Part shown: in pieces, positions 14,791 to 24,669 of the stretch
How the letters are laid out: each line of letters begins with the position of its first letter
Numbering within the stretch: position 1 is the stretch's first letter
Source of the DNA: Kocuria sp. p3-SID1428
GTDB lineage: Bacteria > Actinomycetota > Actinomycetes > Actinomycetales > Micrococcaceae
Reading direction: 5' to 3'
DNA: 64,000 nt
NCBI RefSeq assembly: GCF_025149945.1
Contig: NZ_JALXVH010000005.1
Coordinates: 28,040 to 92,039, forward strand
Translations under genes and position numbers: made by a program
Notes under the pieces: generated by a model
Database searches by the model: none
Seen by the model: the letters and a program-made list of their open reading frames with translations, nothing else
Told to the model about the DNA's origin: nothing

Positions 14791-17534
14791 GGGTTCCTGA
14801 TCCTTCCCCCGCTCAGGGCATCATCGGCCCAGGCGGCGAGGCGCGTGCGGTCGACCTTGGAGTTGTGGCGGATGTCTGTGGGGTGCCGGGGCACCACCAG
14901 GACGGCCGCGACATCCAGGCCGGTGGCGTCGTGGACTGCACTGCGCACGCGCCCGGCCAGACCCGCTCGCGCGGGGCCGGATCGGCGTGCCGGAGGCTCA
15001 GTCTCGCACACGATGACGGGCACCTGAGCACCCTTCGGCCCGACGCCCACGAGCGCGGCGCGACCGACTTCCGAGACCGTCTGCGCGGCGTGCTCGCCGG
15101 CCACCGGAGCGACCGGGCCGTCGGCCGTGAGCAGCAGGTGATGGAGGCGTCCGGAGACCCACAGGCGGCCCTTGTCGTCGAGCTGCCCGACGTCTCCGGT
15201 GGCGTGCCAGCCCGGGATGCGGGTGGACTCGTCCTCGGTGATCCACAGGGCGTCGTAGCGGTCCTTGGCGTGCGGGGCCTGCAGCACGATCTCGCCCAGC
15301 ACATCCGGCAGATCCACGAGGCGGTCCGAGGGGACGCCGTCATGATCCACGGGGGCGATCCGCACGGTCGCCCCGGGGACCGGGGTGCCCACGCACACGC
15401 CCTCGCCGGCCCCGCGCACGCGGGCCTGCGAGCGGAAGCCCTGCTCGGGGTGCAGCGGCTGGGAGTCGACGGCGGCCTCGCGGATGGTCTCCAGGCGGAC
15501 ATCGGTCATGGGCAGGGCCTCGGTCATGCCGTACGGCGTGTGCAGCTCGGCGGCCGGCAGCAGCTTCTGCAACTGATCCAGCAGCGGCGGCGGCAGCGGG
15601 GCGCCGGCCGAGAGCATGAGCCGCACTCGCCCCAGCGCCTGGCGCTGATGCGGTGCCAGGTCCTTCTGGGTGGCCAGCACGTTGACGATCGCAGCGGGCG
15701 AGGCGAACACGGTGGTGGCCTCGATCGCCGCAGCCGCATCGGCCAGTGCCCGGGCCGTGAGCGTGCGCGGCTTGGTGACGTCCATGTCCGGGGTCACCGA
15801 GGCGGCGCCCATGGCCGGGGCCAGCAGCGCGAAGGGCGCGAAGGCGGCGACCAGCCCGGTGCCGGGGCGCAGGTCGCACACGGCGGCCACGGCATCGCGC
15901 ATGGCGGCCATCTGCCGCTGGGTGTAGACGACGCCCTTGGCCGGGCCGGTGGAGCCCGAGGTGAACAGCACGGCGGCATCCGCATCGGGGTCGATCTGCG
16001 GCAGCGGGCCCGGCGCGGTGCGCTCGAGCTCGGCCATTGAGGACTCAATGCCCAGCAGCCGACGGCGCACCGGATCCAGGGTCTCGACGCTGATGCGCCG
16101 CCCCGGCCAGCCCAGCGTGCGGGCGGCGGTCAGAGCCGCGGGGATGCCGATGAGCCACTGCGGGGAGGCTCCCTTGAGCGCGCGGCGCAGCCCCGGCAGG
16201 CCCAGTCCGGTGTCCGCCACGACGATCACGGCTCCCACACGCAGTGAGGCGTAGATCAGCGTGGTGAGATCGGCCCCCGGGGGCACCATGAGGTTGATGC
16301 GGTCTCCGGGCTTCACCCCGAGCCCGGTCAGCCCGGCGGCTATGCGCTCCACGCGCTCGTCGAGCTGCGCCCAGGTGAGGCTGCGCTCGACGGCCGGGGC
16401 GCTGTCGTTCTCGGCCTTGCCCATGTCCACGGTGGCGACCGCGGTCGTGGCCTCATCCAAGCTAGCCCGGTGGGACAGCCCGGCCGTGAAGGGCACGAAC
16501 GGCTCCTCGGCCTGCGGACGGGCCTCGAGGTGCTGGAAGCGGCGGGGGTGTGGATCGACGAGGTTCTGCTGCAGCCACTGCATGACCGGCGTGGCGATGT
16601 CCCGGTCCTCGGGCAGCAGGTGGTTGGCGCCTTCGAAGCGGTGGACGTCCGCCTGCGGCATGCGCTTGCGAAGGTCCTGGAGGTAGCGCTCCAAGAACAC
16701 CGGGTCCTTGGGGCCCCACAGGAACAGCGCCGGAACGGTGGAGGTGGCCATCCACGACGCCGTGCGCTCGTAGCGGTGGTTCGACGGATGCCCCTCGAAC
16801 GCCGGGATGTCCGCCACGAAGCCCTTGATGCCGGCCCGGTGCTCCGCGGTGTCGTAGGGCGCCTTGAACGCCGCCTTGATCTCGGGAGCCAGCGAGGGGG
16901 AGACCAGCGACAGCGTGATGTCCAGGAACGCGGTGGTCCGGGAGGTGACGGTTCCGTGGACCTTCGGCGCCAGCGCTAGACGCAGCGGATCCGGGATGGG
17001 ACCGGACTCGGGATCGTGGTAGATCGCCGTGTTGGTCATGATCGTGGCCGCATGCGCCTTCGGGTGCAGCTCGGCCCAGCCCATGGACACGAGACCGCCC
17101 CAGTCGTGGGCCAGGGTGACCACGCGCTCGTCGTTCAGCCCGATCGCGGCGGTGAGGTCGCTGAGGTCCTGGATGCGGTCGTCGTAGCGGCGGAACAGGC
17201 CCGTGCGTTCGGAGAAGCCCATGTCGAGCTGATCCACGGCCACCACGCGCCAGGGGGTCTCGGCCTCGGTCGCGGCCTTCAGGACCGAGCGCCAGAGGTA
17301 GGACCAGGTGGGGTTGCCGTGCACGGCCAGGATGGTGCCGGCGGGGGTCTTGTCCTGCTCCTGCAGCACCGCCAGGTTGTCGAGCAGGTGCCAGCGCCGG
17401 ACGGTGCCCTCGACGGGCTCGCACGCAGCGTGCGAGGCGACCTCCACGGTGCGCGACCAGCGGGGGTCCACGCCCGGGAAGGCCTCCCAGCTGCTGGGGG
17501 GCGTGACGGTCTCGGCGGTCTCGGGGGTGCTCAC
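14787..17534 (-). CDS. oleBC: OleBC fusion: beta-lactone decarboxylase plus beta-lactone synthetase
   Basis: One 915-residue protein joins two olefin-pathway enzymes. Residues 1 to about 310 are an alpha/beta hydrolase of the haloalkane-dehalogenase type (OleB): HGNPTWSYLWRSVL near 60, nucleophile Asp in LAHDWGGLVSMGW near 130, WGPKDPVFLERYL, and GANHLLPEDRD with the His. Residues from about 345 on are an AMP-forming ligase (OleC), with P-loop FTSGSTGPAKGVVYTQRQM near 520 and a late VSGRLHHLLLTADGP. OleC makes a cis-beta-lactone from the hydroxy acid; OleB removes CO2 to give the alkene. It overlaps oleA and oleD by 4 bases each. Such fusions are known in Micrococcus luteus and relatives. Confidence 0.93.
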   Translation of the reverse strand: MSTPETAETVTPPSSWEAFPGVDPRWSRTVEVASHAACEPVEGTVRRWHLLDNLAVLQEQDKTPAGTILAVHGNPTWSYLWRSVLKAATEAETPWRVVAVDQLDMGFSERTGLFRRYDDRIQDLSDLTAAIGLNDERVVTLAHDWGGLVSMGWAELHPKAHAATIMTNTAIYHDPESGPIPDPLRLALAPKVHGTVTSRTTAFLDITLSLVSPSLAPEIKAAFKAPYDTAEHRAGIKGFVADIPAFEGHPSNHRYERTASWMATSTVPALFLWGPKDPVFLERYLQDLRKRMPQADVHRFEGANHLLPEDRDIATPVMQWLQQNLVDPHPRRFQHLEARPQAEEPFVPFTAGLSHRASLDEATTAVATVDMGKAENDSAPAVERSLTWAQLDERVERIAAGLTGLGVKPGDRINLMVPPGADLTTLIYASLRVGAVIVVADTGLGLPGLRRALKGASPQWLIGIPAALTAARTLGWPGRRISVETLDPVRRRLLGIESSMAELERTAPGPLPQIDPDADAAVLFTSGSTGPAKGVVYTQRQMAAMRDAVAAVCDLRPGTGLVAAFAPFALLAPAMGAASVTPDMDVTKPRTLTARALADAAAAIEATTVFASPAAIVNVLATQKDLAPHQRQALGRVRLMLSAGAPLPPPLLDQLQKLLPAAELHTPYGMTEALPMTDVRLETIREAAVDSQPLHPEQGFRSQARVRGAGEGVCVGTPVPGATVRIAPVDHDGVPSDRLVDLPDVLGEIVLQAPHAKDRYDALWITEDESTRIPGWHATGDVGQLDDKGRLWVSGRLHHLLLTADGPVAPVAGEHAAQTVSEVGRAALVGVGPKGAQVPVIVCETEPPARRSGPARAGLAGRVRSAVHDATGLDVAAVLVVPRHPTDIRHNSKVDRTRLAAWADDALSGGRIRNP

Positions 17535-18562
17535 CAGTCGATCTCCATGAAGGTCGCGTTCAGTCCGGAGCCCACGCCCATGGCCAGCACGCGATGGCCC
17601 TTCTGGAACGAGCCGTTCTCGGACTGCAGGGCGAGAGTCATCGGCAGGGCGGCCGAGGCCACGTTGCCCCAGAACGGGAAGGTGCGCGGCAGCTTGTGCG
17701 CCGGGATCCCGATGTCCGCCTCGGTCTTGTCCGTGTGGGAGGTGGAGACCTGGTGGGCCACCACCCAGTCGAAGTCGTCCCACTCGAAGCCCTGGGTGCG
17801 GGCCTCCTCCCAGGTGTCCGTGAGCAGCCCCACGCCGTGCTTGAGCAGACCGCCGGCATCCGTGTACATGCCGTCGAATGAGCCGATGCACAGCTCGTGG
17901 TGCTCGGTGGCCGAGCGGGTCACGGAGGTGCGGATCCGGTGGCCCTCGGGGTGGTTGTCCGCCCGGCCCACGACCGCAGCGGCCGCGCCGCAGCCCAGCG
18001 TGAGCGTGGCGAACTCGCGGATGACCTCGGCGCGGGTGACGTCCGGCTCGCTGAGGCGGCGGAAGGCCTCGCGGTGCCAGCGGGTGGGATCCTCGCCGGC
18101 CACGATCAGGGCGTAGTCGATGGCCCCGGAGTCGATCATGGACGAGGCCACGGTCATTCCGTTGATGAAGCCCAGGCAGGCGTTGGTGATGTCGAAGCTC
18201 AGCGCCGAGCTGGGCAGGCCCAGCCGGGCGTGCTCCCCGGAGGCCAGGGCCGGCTCGTAGCCGTCGCGGGTCACCGAGCAGTTGATCAGCAGGCCCACTT
18301 GGTCCGGGCTGATGCCGGCCTGATCCATGGCGGCCTGAGCCGCCTCGATCGCGCCGTCGGTGTAGTGGCGGCCTTCGGACCACTCGCGGTGCTCCTTGAC
18401 GCCGGCCAAGCGCTCCAGCAGGCCCTTGGGCAGCTTGAGGCGCTCGAACGTCTCCTGCAGCTGCTCGTCTGCGCGCTCGGAGGAGACGACGACGTCGGCT
18501 TCGACCTTCTGGATCGACAGCAGCGAAGCGCTGCTGTGGCGGATGATGGAGTTCCCTGGCAA
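17531..18562 (-). CDS. oleA: OleA, acyl-CoA head-to-head condensing thiolase
   Basis: Condenses two fatty acyl-CoAs to a 2-alkyl-3-ketoacid, committing carbon to long-chain olefins. It resembles FabH: catalytic Cys in ITNACLGFINGMTVASSMID near residue 120, the His in VVAHQVSTSHTDK near 255, and WGNVASAALPMTLALQ near 287 with the Asn. I chose TTG 18562 (343 residues) because LPGNSIIRHS matches the expected N-terminus and a likely -10 TACACT (18602-18607, minus) lies downstream of the alternative ATG at 18646. No strong Shine-Dalgarno precedes the TTG. It is first in the operon and divergent from the glutamate-synthase-like gene. Confidence 0.9.
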   Translation of the reverse strand: MPGNSIIRHSSASLLSIQKVEADVVVSSERADEQLQETFERLKLPKGLLERLAGVKEHREWSEGRHYTDGAIEAAQAAMDQAGISPDQVGLLINCSVTRDGYEPALASGEHARLGLPSSALSFDITNACLGFINGMTVASSMIDSGAIDYALIVAGEDPTRWHREAFRRLSEPDVTRAEVIREFATLTLGCGAAAAVVGRADNHPEGHRIRTSVTRSATEHHELCIGSFDGMYTDAGGLLKHGVGLLTDTWEEARTQGFEWDDFDWVVAHQVSTSHTDKTEADIGIPAHKLPRTFPFWGNVASAALPMTLALQSENGSFQKGHRVLAMGVGSGLNATFMEIDW

Positions 18563-18691
18563 GGCACTGCTTTCGACGAAGGTGTGAGGAGTCTGTCCTG
18601 AAGTGTATCGACGCGCCTGGACATCACCTGACGGCAGCGCGTCCATGTCCGCCGCTTCGTCGTCGCGGGGCCGATGCGAGACGATGGGCGC

Positions 18692-20605
18692 ATGAACAAT
18701 CGCTTCCTCATGGCCGGGGCCGTCGTCACCCTGGCCCTCGTCCTCCTCGTCGCCTATCTCGTGGGCATGTGGGCCTGGATCTTCCTGGGCGTGGTGGCCC
18801 TGCTGCTGGTGGGGCTGGGCATCTGGGACCTGGTCCAGCCGCGCCATGCGATCCTGCGCAACTTCCCCGTGCTCGGGCACGCCCGCTACCTGCTGGAGTC
18901 CATCCGCCCCGAGATCCAGCAGTACTTCATCGAGAAGAACACCGAGGGCAAGCCGTTCAGCCGGGATCAGCGCTCGATCGTCTACGCCCGCGCCAAGGGC
19001 CAGGACGACCACAAGGCCTTCGGCACGGAGAAGGCCACCGACGCGATCGGCTACGAGTTCCTGCTGCACACCACCGCCCCGGTAGCCCCGGCCGCGGAGC
19101 CGCCGACGGTGCGCGTGGGCGGACCGGACTGCACTCAGCCCTACGAGATGCCCCTGATGAGCATCTCCTCGATGTCCTTCGGCTCGCTGTCCAAGAACGC
19201 CGTGCTGGCCATGAACAAGGGCGCGGCCATGGGCGGGTTCGTGCACGAGACCGGCGAGGGCGGGCTGACCAAGTACCACCTCGGCAGCGGCGCCGACCTG
19301 TTCTGGGAGATCGGCTCCGGGTACTTCGGCTGCCGCTACGCCGACGGGCGCTTCAACCCCGAGCGCTTCACCGAGAAGGCCCGCTACGACGAGGTCAAGG
19401 GCATCACGATCAAGCTGTCCCAGGGCGCCAAGCCCGGCCTGGGCGGCGTGCTGCCGGGCTCCAAGGTCACCGCCGAGATCGCTGAGGCCCGCGAGGTCCC
19501 CGAGGGCGTGGATTGCATCTCCCCGGCCTCGCACTCCGCGTTCACGACCCCGCGCGAGATGGTCCGGTTCATCGGGCAGCTGCGCGAGCTCTCGGGCGGC
19601 AAGCCGATCGGCATCAAGTTCTGCGTGGGTTCGCGCACGGACGTGCTGGCCATGTGCAAGGCCATGTGGGAGGAGCGGATCGCGCCGGACTACATCATCG
19701 TGGACGGCTCCGAGGGCGGAACCGGCGCCGCCCCGCTCGAGTACTCCGATCACGTGGGCACCCCGCTGACCGAGGGGCTCATGCTCGTGCACAACGCCCT
19801 GGTGGGCACCGGGCTGCGGCACATGATCCGCATCGGCGCCGCCGGCAAGGTGGTCTCCGGCTCGGACATCGTCAAGCGCCTGATCCAGGGCGCGGACTTC
19901 ACCATGTCCGCCCGCGGGATGATGATGGCCACCGGCTGCATCCAGGCGCAGAAGTGCCACACGAACCACTGCCCCGTGGGCGTGGCCACCCAGGACGCCC
20001 GCCTCATGCGCGCACTGGACGTGGAGGACAAGGCCAAGCGGGTGCACAACTACCAGAAGCTCACCGTCCGCGAGGCCGTGCAGATCATGGCCTCCATGGG
20101 CGTGGAGGCCCCGTCGCAGCTCAACGCTCGCATGCTGCGTCGTCGGGTGGATCACCTCAACACCCGCTCCTACGCCTCGATCTACAACTGGCTGCGGGAG
20201 GGCGAGCTGCTCGAGCAGCCCCCGCGCGGCTGGGCCGCGGACTGGGCCGAGGCCGACGCCGATCACTTCGGCGAGCACGCCCCGCTCGGCTTCCTGGACG
20301 ACGACGGGCCCCATTGGAACGACGAGATGGCCACGCAGACCGGGATGATGGCCACTGTCGGCGCCGGCAGCTCGCTGGCCTCCTCGGGCGGCAGCCATGC
20401 TCCGGGCGGGCCGTCGGGGGAGCGGCACTCGGAGGCGCACACCGCCTCGGGCACTCGCTCAGGTGAGCAGGAGCAGGGCCAGCAGCCGGTGCGCAGCGAC
20501 GGCGACGAGCCGATCGGCCGACCGGAGGCAAGCCGCACGCCGACCACCGGTTCCACGCCGGTCGTCGGCGACAGCACCCGACCGGAGGGGCGCCCAGCCG
20601 AGTGA
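18692..20605 (+). CDS. FMN-binding glutamate synthase family protein, membrane-anchored
   Basis: A 637-residue protein with two N-terminal membrane segments (about residues 5-25 and 27-45). They are followed by a GltB-type FMN-binding barrel: SISSMSFGSLSKNAVLAMNKG near 155-175, GEGGLTKYH, SQGAKPGLGGVLPG, and DGSEGGTGAAPLEYSDH near 340. The cysteines for a 3Fe-4S cluster are in GCIQAQKCHTNHCPVG near 415-430. The amidotransferase domain of true glutamate synthase is missing, so glutamine-dependent activity is not expected; the real reaction is unknown. The C-terminal 90 residues are low-complexity. GACGAT ends 6 bases before the ATG, a weak leaderless-type signal. The alternative start is ATG 18674. 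Confidence 0.88.
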   Translation: MNNRFLMAGAVVTLALVLLVAYLVGMWAWIFLGVVALLLVGLGIWDLVQPRHAILRNFPVLGHARYLLESIRPEIQQYFIEKNTEGKPFSRDQRSIVYARAKGQDDHKAFGTEKATDAIGYEFLLHTTAPVAPAAEPPTVRVGGPDCTQPYEMPLMSISSMSFGSLSKNAVLAMNKGAAMGGFVHETGEGGLTKYHLGSGADLFWEIGSGYFGCRYADGRFNPERFTEKARYDEVKGITIKLSQGAKPGLGGVLPGSKVTAEIAEAREVPEGVDCISPASHSAFTTPREMVRFIGQLRELSGGKPIGIKFCVGSRTDVLAMCKAMWEERIAPDYIIVDGSEGGTGAAPLEYSDHVGTPLTEGLMLVHNALVGTGLRHMIRIGAAGKVVSGSDIVKRLIQGADFTMSARGMMMATGCIQAQKCHTNHCPVGVATQDARLMRALDVEDKAKRVHNYQKLTVREAVQIMASMGVEAPSQLNARMLRRRVDHLNTRSYASIYNWLREGELLEQPPRGWAADWAEADADHFGEHAPLGFLDDDGPHWNDEMATQTGMMATVGAGSSLASSGGSHAPGGPSGERHSEAHTASGTRSGEQEQGQQPVRSDGDEPIGRPEASRTPTTGSTPVVGDSTRPEGRPAE

Positions 20606-20703
20606 GGCAGGCTCAGAGGGTGTTCTCGGTCGGCTCCTGACCGGCGATCTCAGTGCCGACCTCACCCGGTGGCGGGCTGACGGCGTCGTCGGTCGCCTGC
20701 CGG

Positions 20704-20709
20704 TAGGCT
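20704..20709 (+). promoter_or_regulatory. -10 hexamer TAGGCT for smc
   Basis: TAGGCT ends 6 bases before the smc GTG at 20716 with no ribosome-binding site, suggesting a leaderless transcript. Confidence 0.45.
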
Positions 20710-20715
20710 CGCCGG

Positions 20716-23700
20716 GTGCATCTCAAGACTCTCTCCGTGCGCGGCTTCAAGTCGTTCGCCTCGGCCACGAGCTTCGAGTTCGAGCCCGGGGTGACCTGCG
20801 TCGTCGGCCCGAACGGGTCGGGCAAGTCGAACGTGGTCGATGCCCTGTCCTGGGTCATGGGCGAGCAGGGCGCCAAGTCGCTGCGCGGCGGGAAGATGGA
20901 GGACGTGATCTTCGCCGGCACCTCGGGCCGGGCGGCCTTGGGCCGGGCGCACGTGGCGCTGACGATCGACAACACCGACGGCGCTCTGCCGATCGAGTAC
21001 ACCGAGGTCACCATCTCGCGCACGCTCTTCCGCACCGGCGGCTCCGAGTACGCGATCAACGGCCAGTCCTGCCGCCTGCTGGACATCCAGGAGCTGCTCT
21101 CGGACTCGGGTCTGGGCCGGGAGATGCACGTGGTCGTCGGGCAGGGCCAGCTCGATCGCATCCTGCACGCCACGCCGGAGGAGCGCCGCGGCTTCATCGA
21201 GGAGGCCTCCGGGATCCTCAAGCACCGGCGGCGCAAGGAGCGCACGATCCGCAAGCTCGAGGGCATGCAGGCCAACCTGGACCGCCTGGACGACCTGCTC
21301 TCCGAGATCCGGCGTCAGCTCACGCCGCTGGGCCGTCAGGCCAAGGTCGCCCGCCGCGCCCAGCGCATCCAGTTCGACGTCCGCGACGCCCGCTCGCGCC
21401 TGCTCGCCGATGACCTGGTGCAGGCGCAGTCCGCGCTGGCCGTCGACGTCGAGACCGAGCAGCGGCTGCGCGAGGAGAAGGAGGACGCCGAGCGGCGTCT
21501 GGGGGCGGGCCGCACCCGCCAGAACGAGCTGGAGACCCGCGCCGCCCAGGCCACCCCTGCGGTGACCGCGGCGCGCGAGACCTGGTACGAGCTGACCTCG
21601 GTGCGCGAGCGGCACCGCTCGCTCGAGCAGCTGGCCGGGGAGCGGCGGAGACTGCTCGGAGCCACGGAGGAGCAGCCCTCCTCGGACCGCGACCCGGACC
21701 GGCTGGCCGAGCAGGCCGCGCGCACCCGCGAGGAGGAGAAGGCGGCGCTGGAGCAGGTCGAAGAAGCCGTGGACACCCTGGCCGAGGCCATCCAGGACCG
21801 CGAGGACAGCGAGGCGCAGGCCCGCGAGGCGGACAGGGCCGTGACGGCGATCCTGCAGGCGGCCGCCGATCGCCGCGAGGGCGTGGCCAAGCTCTCCGGC
21901 GGCGTGGGTGCTGCGCGCTCGCGGGTCGAGGCCGCCGAGAACGAGCTCGAGCGGCTGCGCGGCACCGAGCAGCAGGCGGCGCAGCGCCGGATGGGTGCGC
22001 TGAGCCAGGTGGAGACGCTGCGCGCAGCCGCCGAGGACGCCGCCGAGGTCTCGCGCCGGGCGGCCTCCGAGCGCGACGAGGCTGTGGAGGCCTTTGAGAC
22101 CGCCCGCGAGCTGCACCGCCAGGCCGAGGCTGCGCGCACGGAAGCGGTGCGCGCCCATGATGCCCAGGCCGCTCGCGCCGAGACGCTGCGGGCCTCGGTG
22201 CGTCAGCCCGACGGCACCGAGGCCGTCAAGGCGCAGTCCGCCGATGCTGTGGTGGCTGCAGTGGCCGAGGTCCTGACGATCTCCGTCGGCTGGGAGCGTG
22301 CGCTGACGGCGGCCCTAGGTCCGCTGGCCGAGGCGCTCGCGGTGCGCTCGCACGCGGCGGCGGCGGGCATCTTCGAATCTCTGCGCCAGGCGGATGCCGG
22401 GCGCGTGCACATGCTCGTGGCCGGCGGATCTGCGGCGCCCGTCTCAGAGCTGCCGGACGAGATCCGGGGCTACGCGGGCGTCGTGCCGGCGGCCGAGGCC
22501 GTCGAGGCGGCGTCGGGAACGGGGGATGCTGCGGAGGCCGTCGTGCAGCGCGTGCGCGCGGAGCTGGCCGGGACCGTGCTGGTCTCGGACGCGGCCACCG
22601 CGGTGCGCCTGACCGGCGATCATCCGCAGGTGCGCGCCGTGACCCGCGACGGCGACGTCTTCGCCCCGCACAGCGCCCGGGGCGGAGCGCGGGAGGCGGC
22701 CGGCTCCCTGGAGATCCGCGCGCAGGCCGAGGCCGCGGAGGCCGAGCTGGCTCAACTGCGGCAGACGCTGGATCAGGCGACGGAGGCCACCCAGTCGGCT
22801 GCTGCGGAGCGGGACCGCCTGCGCCCTCAGGCCGAAGCTGCGCGCAAGGCGGCGCAGGAGGCCGAGAAGGCCGAGCGGGATGCCGCCGGAGCGTCCTCGC
22901 GGACCGAAGCCGTGCTGGACTCCGCTCAGGCTGAGTCGGATCGCTTCCAGCGCCAGGTCGCCGAGACCCAGGACCAGGTGGCCGCGCATCAGCGCGCTCT
23001 GGACGAGGCGCTTTCGCGCCTGGAGGCCGCCCAGGAGGACCACGACGACGACGAGTCCGAGCGCGCCCACCTGGAGGCCGTGGCCCGCCGCGACTCCTCG
23101 CAGCGCGAGGCGACCCAGGCACGGCAGGCAGAGACGGAAGCCCGGCTGGCGCTGCGGTCGCTCGAGGAGCAGGCCCGAGCACTGGGCAACCGCGCGCATT
23201 CGCAGGAGCGGGCCGCCGCCGCCGAGCGCCGCGCCCGGGAAGAGGCGGCCCGCCGTGCCGAGAGGCGGCGGCAGCAGGCGCGCAGCGCCGAGGCCGTGCT
23301 GGCCGCGGTGCGCCAGATCCTGGTGCGCATCGACGCCTCCGTGGAGCGGGCCGAGGCCGAGCGGCAGCAGGCCGAGCAGGTCCGCCAGGCCCTGGACGCC
23401 GAGCTGCAGGAGGTGCGCACCGCCAACGACGGCCTAGCCTCTCGGCTGGCCCAGCTCACCGACGAGGTCCACCGCGACGAGATCGCCCGCACCCAGAAGC
23501 GCGCCCGCATCGAGACCCTCGAGCAGCGCTCGCTGGACGAGCTCGGGCTGACCCCCGACGCCCTGATCGACAACTACGGCCCGCACCTGCCCATCCCTGA
23601 TGCCGACGCCATCCTGGAGGCCTCGCAGCGCCGCGATGAGCGCGCCGCCGCCGCAGCTGCGCGTCGCGAGCTCGAGGCCGAGCAGCACGGGATCACCCCG

Positions 23701-24468
23701 GAGGAGCTGGCAGAGAAGCAGGGGGAGTCGGTGCCGTCGTCGGGAACCCCGGACACTTCGGACGGGGAGGAGCCGGAGGAGGATCTCTACGACGAGCCGG
23801 TGGGCATCCCGTTCGTGCGCGAGCAGCAGGAGAAGCGGCTGGCGTCGGCGGAGCGCGATCTGGCCAAGCTCGGCAAGGTCAATCCGCTGGCCCTCGAGGA
23901 GTTCGCGGCCCTGGAGGAGCGCCACGCGTTCCTCTCCGAGCAGCTCGAGGACCTGCACCGCTCCCGGGCCGATCTGCGGCAGATCATCCGCGACGTCGAC
24001 GAGCACGTGGAGCAGGTCTTCACCGAGGCCTGGCACGACGTCGAGCGCGAGTTCATCACCGTGTTCGGGACGCTGTTCCCCGGCGGTGAGGGGCGGCTGA
24101 GGCTGACCGATCCGGCGGACATGCTCAACACGGGCATCGACGTGGAGGCGCGCCCGGCGGGCAAGAAGATCAAGAGGCTGTCGCTGCTGTCCGGCGGCGA
24201 GCGGTCGCTGACGGCGATCGCGATGCTCGTGGCGATCTTCCGCGCCCGGCCCTCGCCGTTCTACATCATGGACGAGGTCGAGGCCGCCCTGGATGACCGC
24301 AACCTGGGCCGGCTGCTGACGATCTTCCAGCAGCTGCAGGAGACCTCGCAGCTGATCGTGATCACCCACCAGAAGCGCACCATGGAGATCGCCGACGCCG
24401 TCTACGGCGTGACCATGCGCGACGGCGTCACCACCGTGCTGGGTCAGCGCCTCAAGGAGATGCGCTAG
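20716..24468 (+). CDS. smc: Chromosome segregation protein SMC
   Basis: The large ATPase of the bacterial condensin, which extrudes DNA loops and organises the chromosome with ScpA and ScpB. In the 1250-residue product, the head's Walker A GPNGSGKSNVVDALSWVMG is at residues 32-50. Long Glu/Ala/Arg-rich coiled coils flank a hinge at about 510-670. The C-terminal half of the head has the signature LSGGERSLTAIAMLV near 1158 and Walker B FYIMDEVEAALDD near 1180. An acidic insertion near 1010-1030 (DTSDGEEPEEDLYDEP) is low-complexity. The GTG start fits the N-terminus HLKTLSVRGFKSFA. Confidence 0.97.
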   Translation: MHLKTLSVRGFKSFASATSFEFEPGVTCVVGPNGSGKSNVVDALSWVMGEQGAKSLRGGKMEDVIFAGTSGRAALGRAHVALTIDNTDGALPIEYTEVTISRTLFRTGGSEYAINGQSCRLLDIQELLSDSGLGREMHVVVGQGQLDRILHATPEERRGFIEEASGILKHRRRKERTIRKLEGMQANLDRLDDLLSEIRRQLTPLGRQAKVARRAQRIQFDVRDARSRLLADDLVQAQSALAVDVETEQRLREEKEDAERRLGAGRTRQNELETRAAQATPAVTAARETWYELTSVRERHRSLEQLAGERRRLLGATEEQPSSDRDPDRLAEQAARTREEEKAALEQVEEAVDTLAEAIQDREDSEAQAREADRAVTAILQAAADRREGVAKLSGGVGAARSRVEAAENELERLRGTEQQAAQRRMGALSQVETLRAAAEDAAEVSRRAASERDEAVEAFETARELHRQAEAARTEAVRAHDAQAARAETLRASVRQPDGTEAVKAQSADAVVAAVAEVLTISVGWERALTAALGPLAEALAVRSHAAAAGIFESLRQADAGRVHMLVAGGSAAPVSELPDEIRGYAGVVPAAEAVEAASGTGDAAEAVVQRVRAELAGTVLVSDAATAVRLTGDHPQVRAVTRDGDVFAPHSARGGAREAAGSLEIRAQAEAAEAELAQLRQTLDQATEATQSAAAERDRLRPQAEAARKAAQEAEKAERDAAGASSRTEAVLDSAQAESDRFQRQVAETQDQVAAHQRALDEALSRLEAAQEDHDDDESERAHLEAVARRDSSQREATQARQAETEARLALRSLEEQARALGNRAHSQERAAAAERRAREEAARRAERRRQQARSAEAVLAAVRQILVRIDASVERAEAERQQAEQVRQALDAELQEVRTANDGLASRLAQLTDEVHRDEIARTQKRARIETLEQRSLDELGLTPDALIDNYGPHLPIPDADAILEASQRRDERAAAAAARRELEAEQHGITPEELAEKQGESVPSSGTPDTSDGEEPEEDLYDEPVGIPFVREQQEKRLASAERDLAKLGKVNPLALEEFAALEERHAFLSEQLEDLHRSRADLRQIIRDVDEHVEQVFTEAWHDVEREFITVFGTLFPGGEGRLRLTDPADMLNTGIDVEARPAGKKIKRLSLLSGGERSLTAIAMLVAIFRARPSPFYIMDEVEAALDDRNLGRLLTIFQQLQETSQLIVITHQKRTMEIADAVYGVTMRDGVTTVLGQRLKEMR

Positions 24469-24547
24469 GCGATCTGATCTGAAGGGGTGCTCACCAGCGG
24501 TGGCGACTTGCGCCGACCAGAGCAAGCTGGGCGGTGGCCTTCCGGCT

Positions 24548-24669
24548 CATCGAGTGGCCGAATCCCCACGCCACCCCCATCGACTGGCCGATCCCTCACC
24601 GTTCCAGCGAGGAACCGGTGACGACTCGGCCTGCCGATGACGGATCAGCCCGGATTCGGCCGCTCGATG
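24548..24669. terminator. Inverted-repeat cluster between convergent smc and MFS genes
   Basis: CATCGAGTGGCCGAATCC (24548-24565) pairs with GGATTCGGCCGCTCGATG (24652-24669) with a single mismatch. A second direct copy CATCGACTGGCCGATCCC lies at 24578-24595, and a nested GTTCC/GGAAC hairpin at 24601-24615. The gap between the two genes is about 230 bases and holds nothing else. It probably ends transcription from both sides, although its repeated core suggests a mobile or REP-like origin. Confidence 0.55.

Noticed and set aside
17531..20440. A 969-codon minus-strand frame ending as oleA
   Set aside because: The upstream two-thirds are antisense to the glutamate-synthase-like gene, and only the OleA part matches a protein family.
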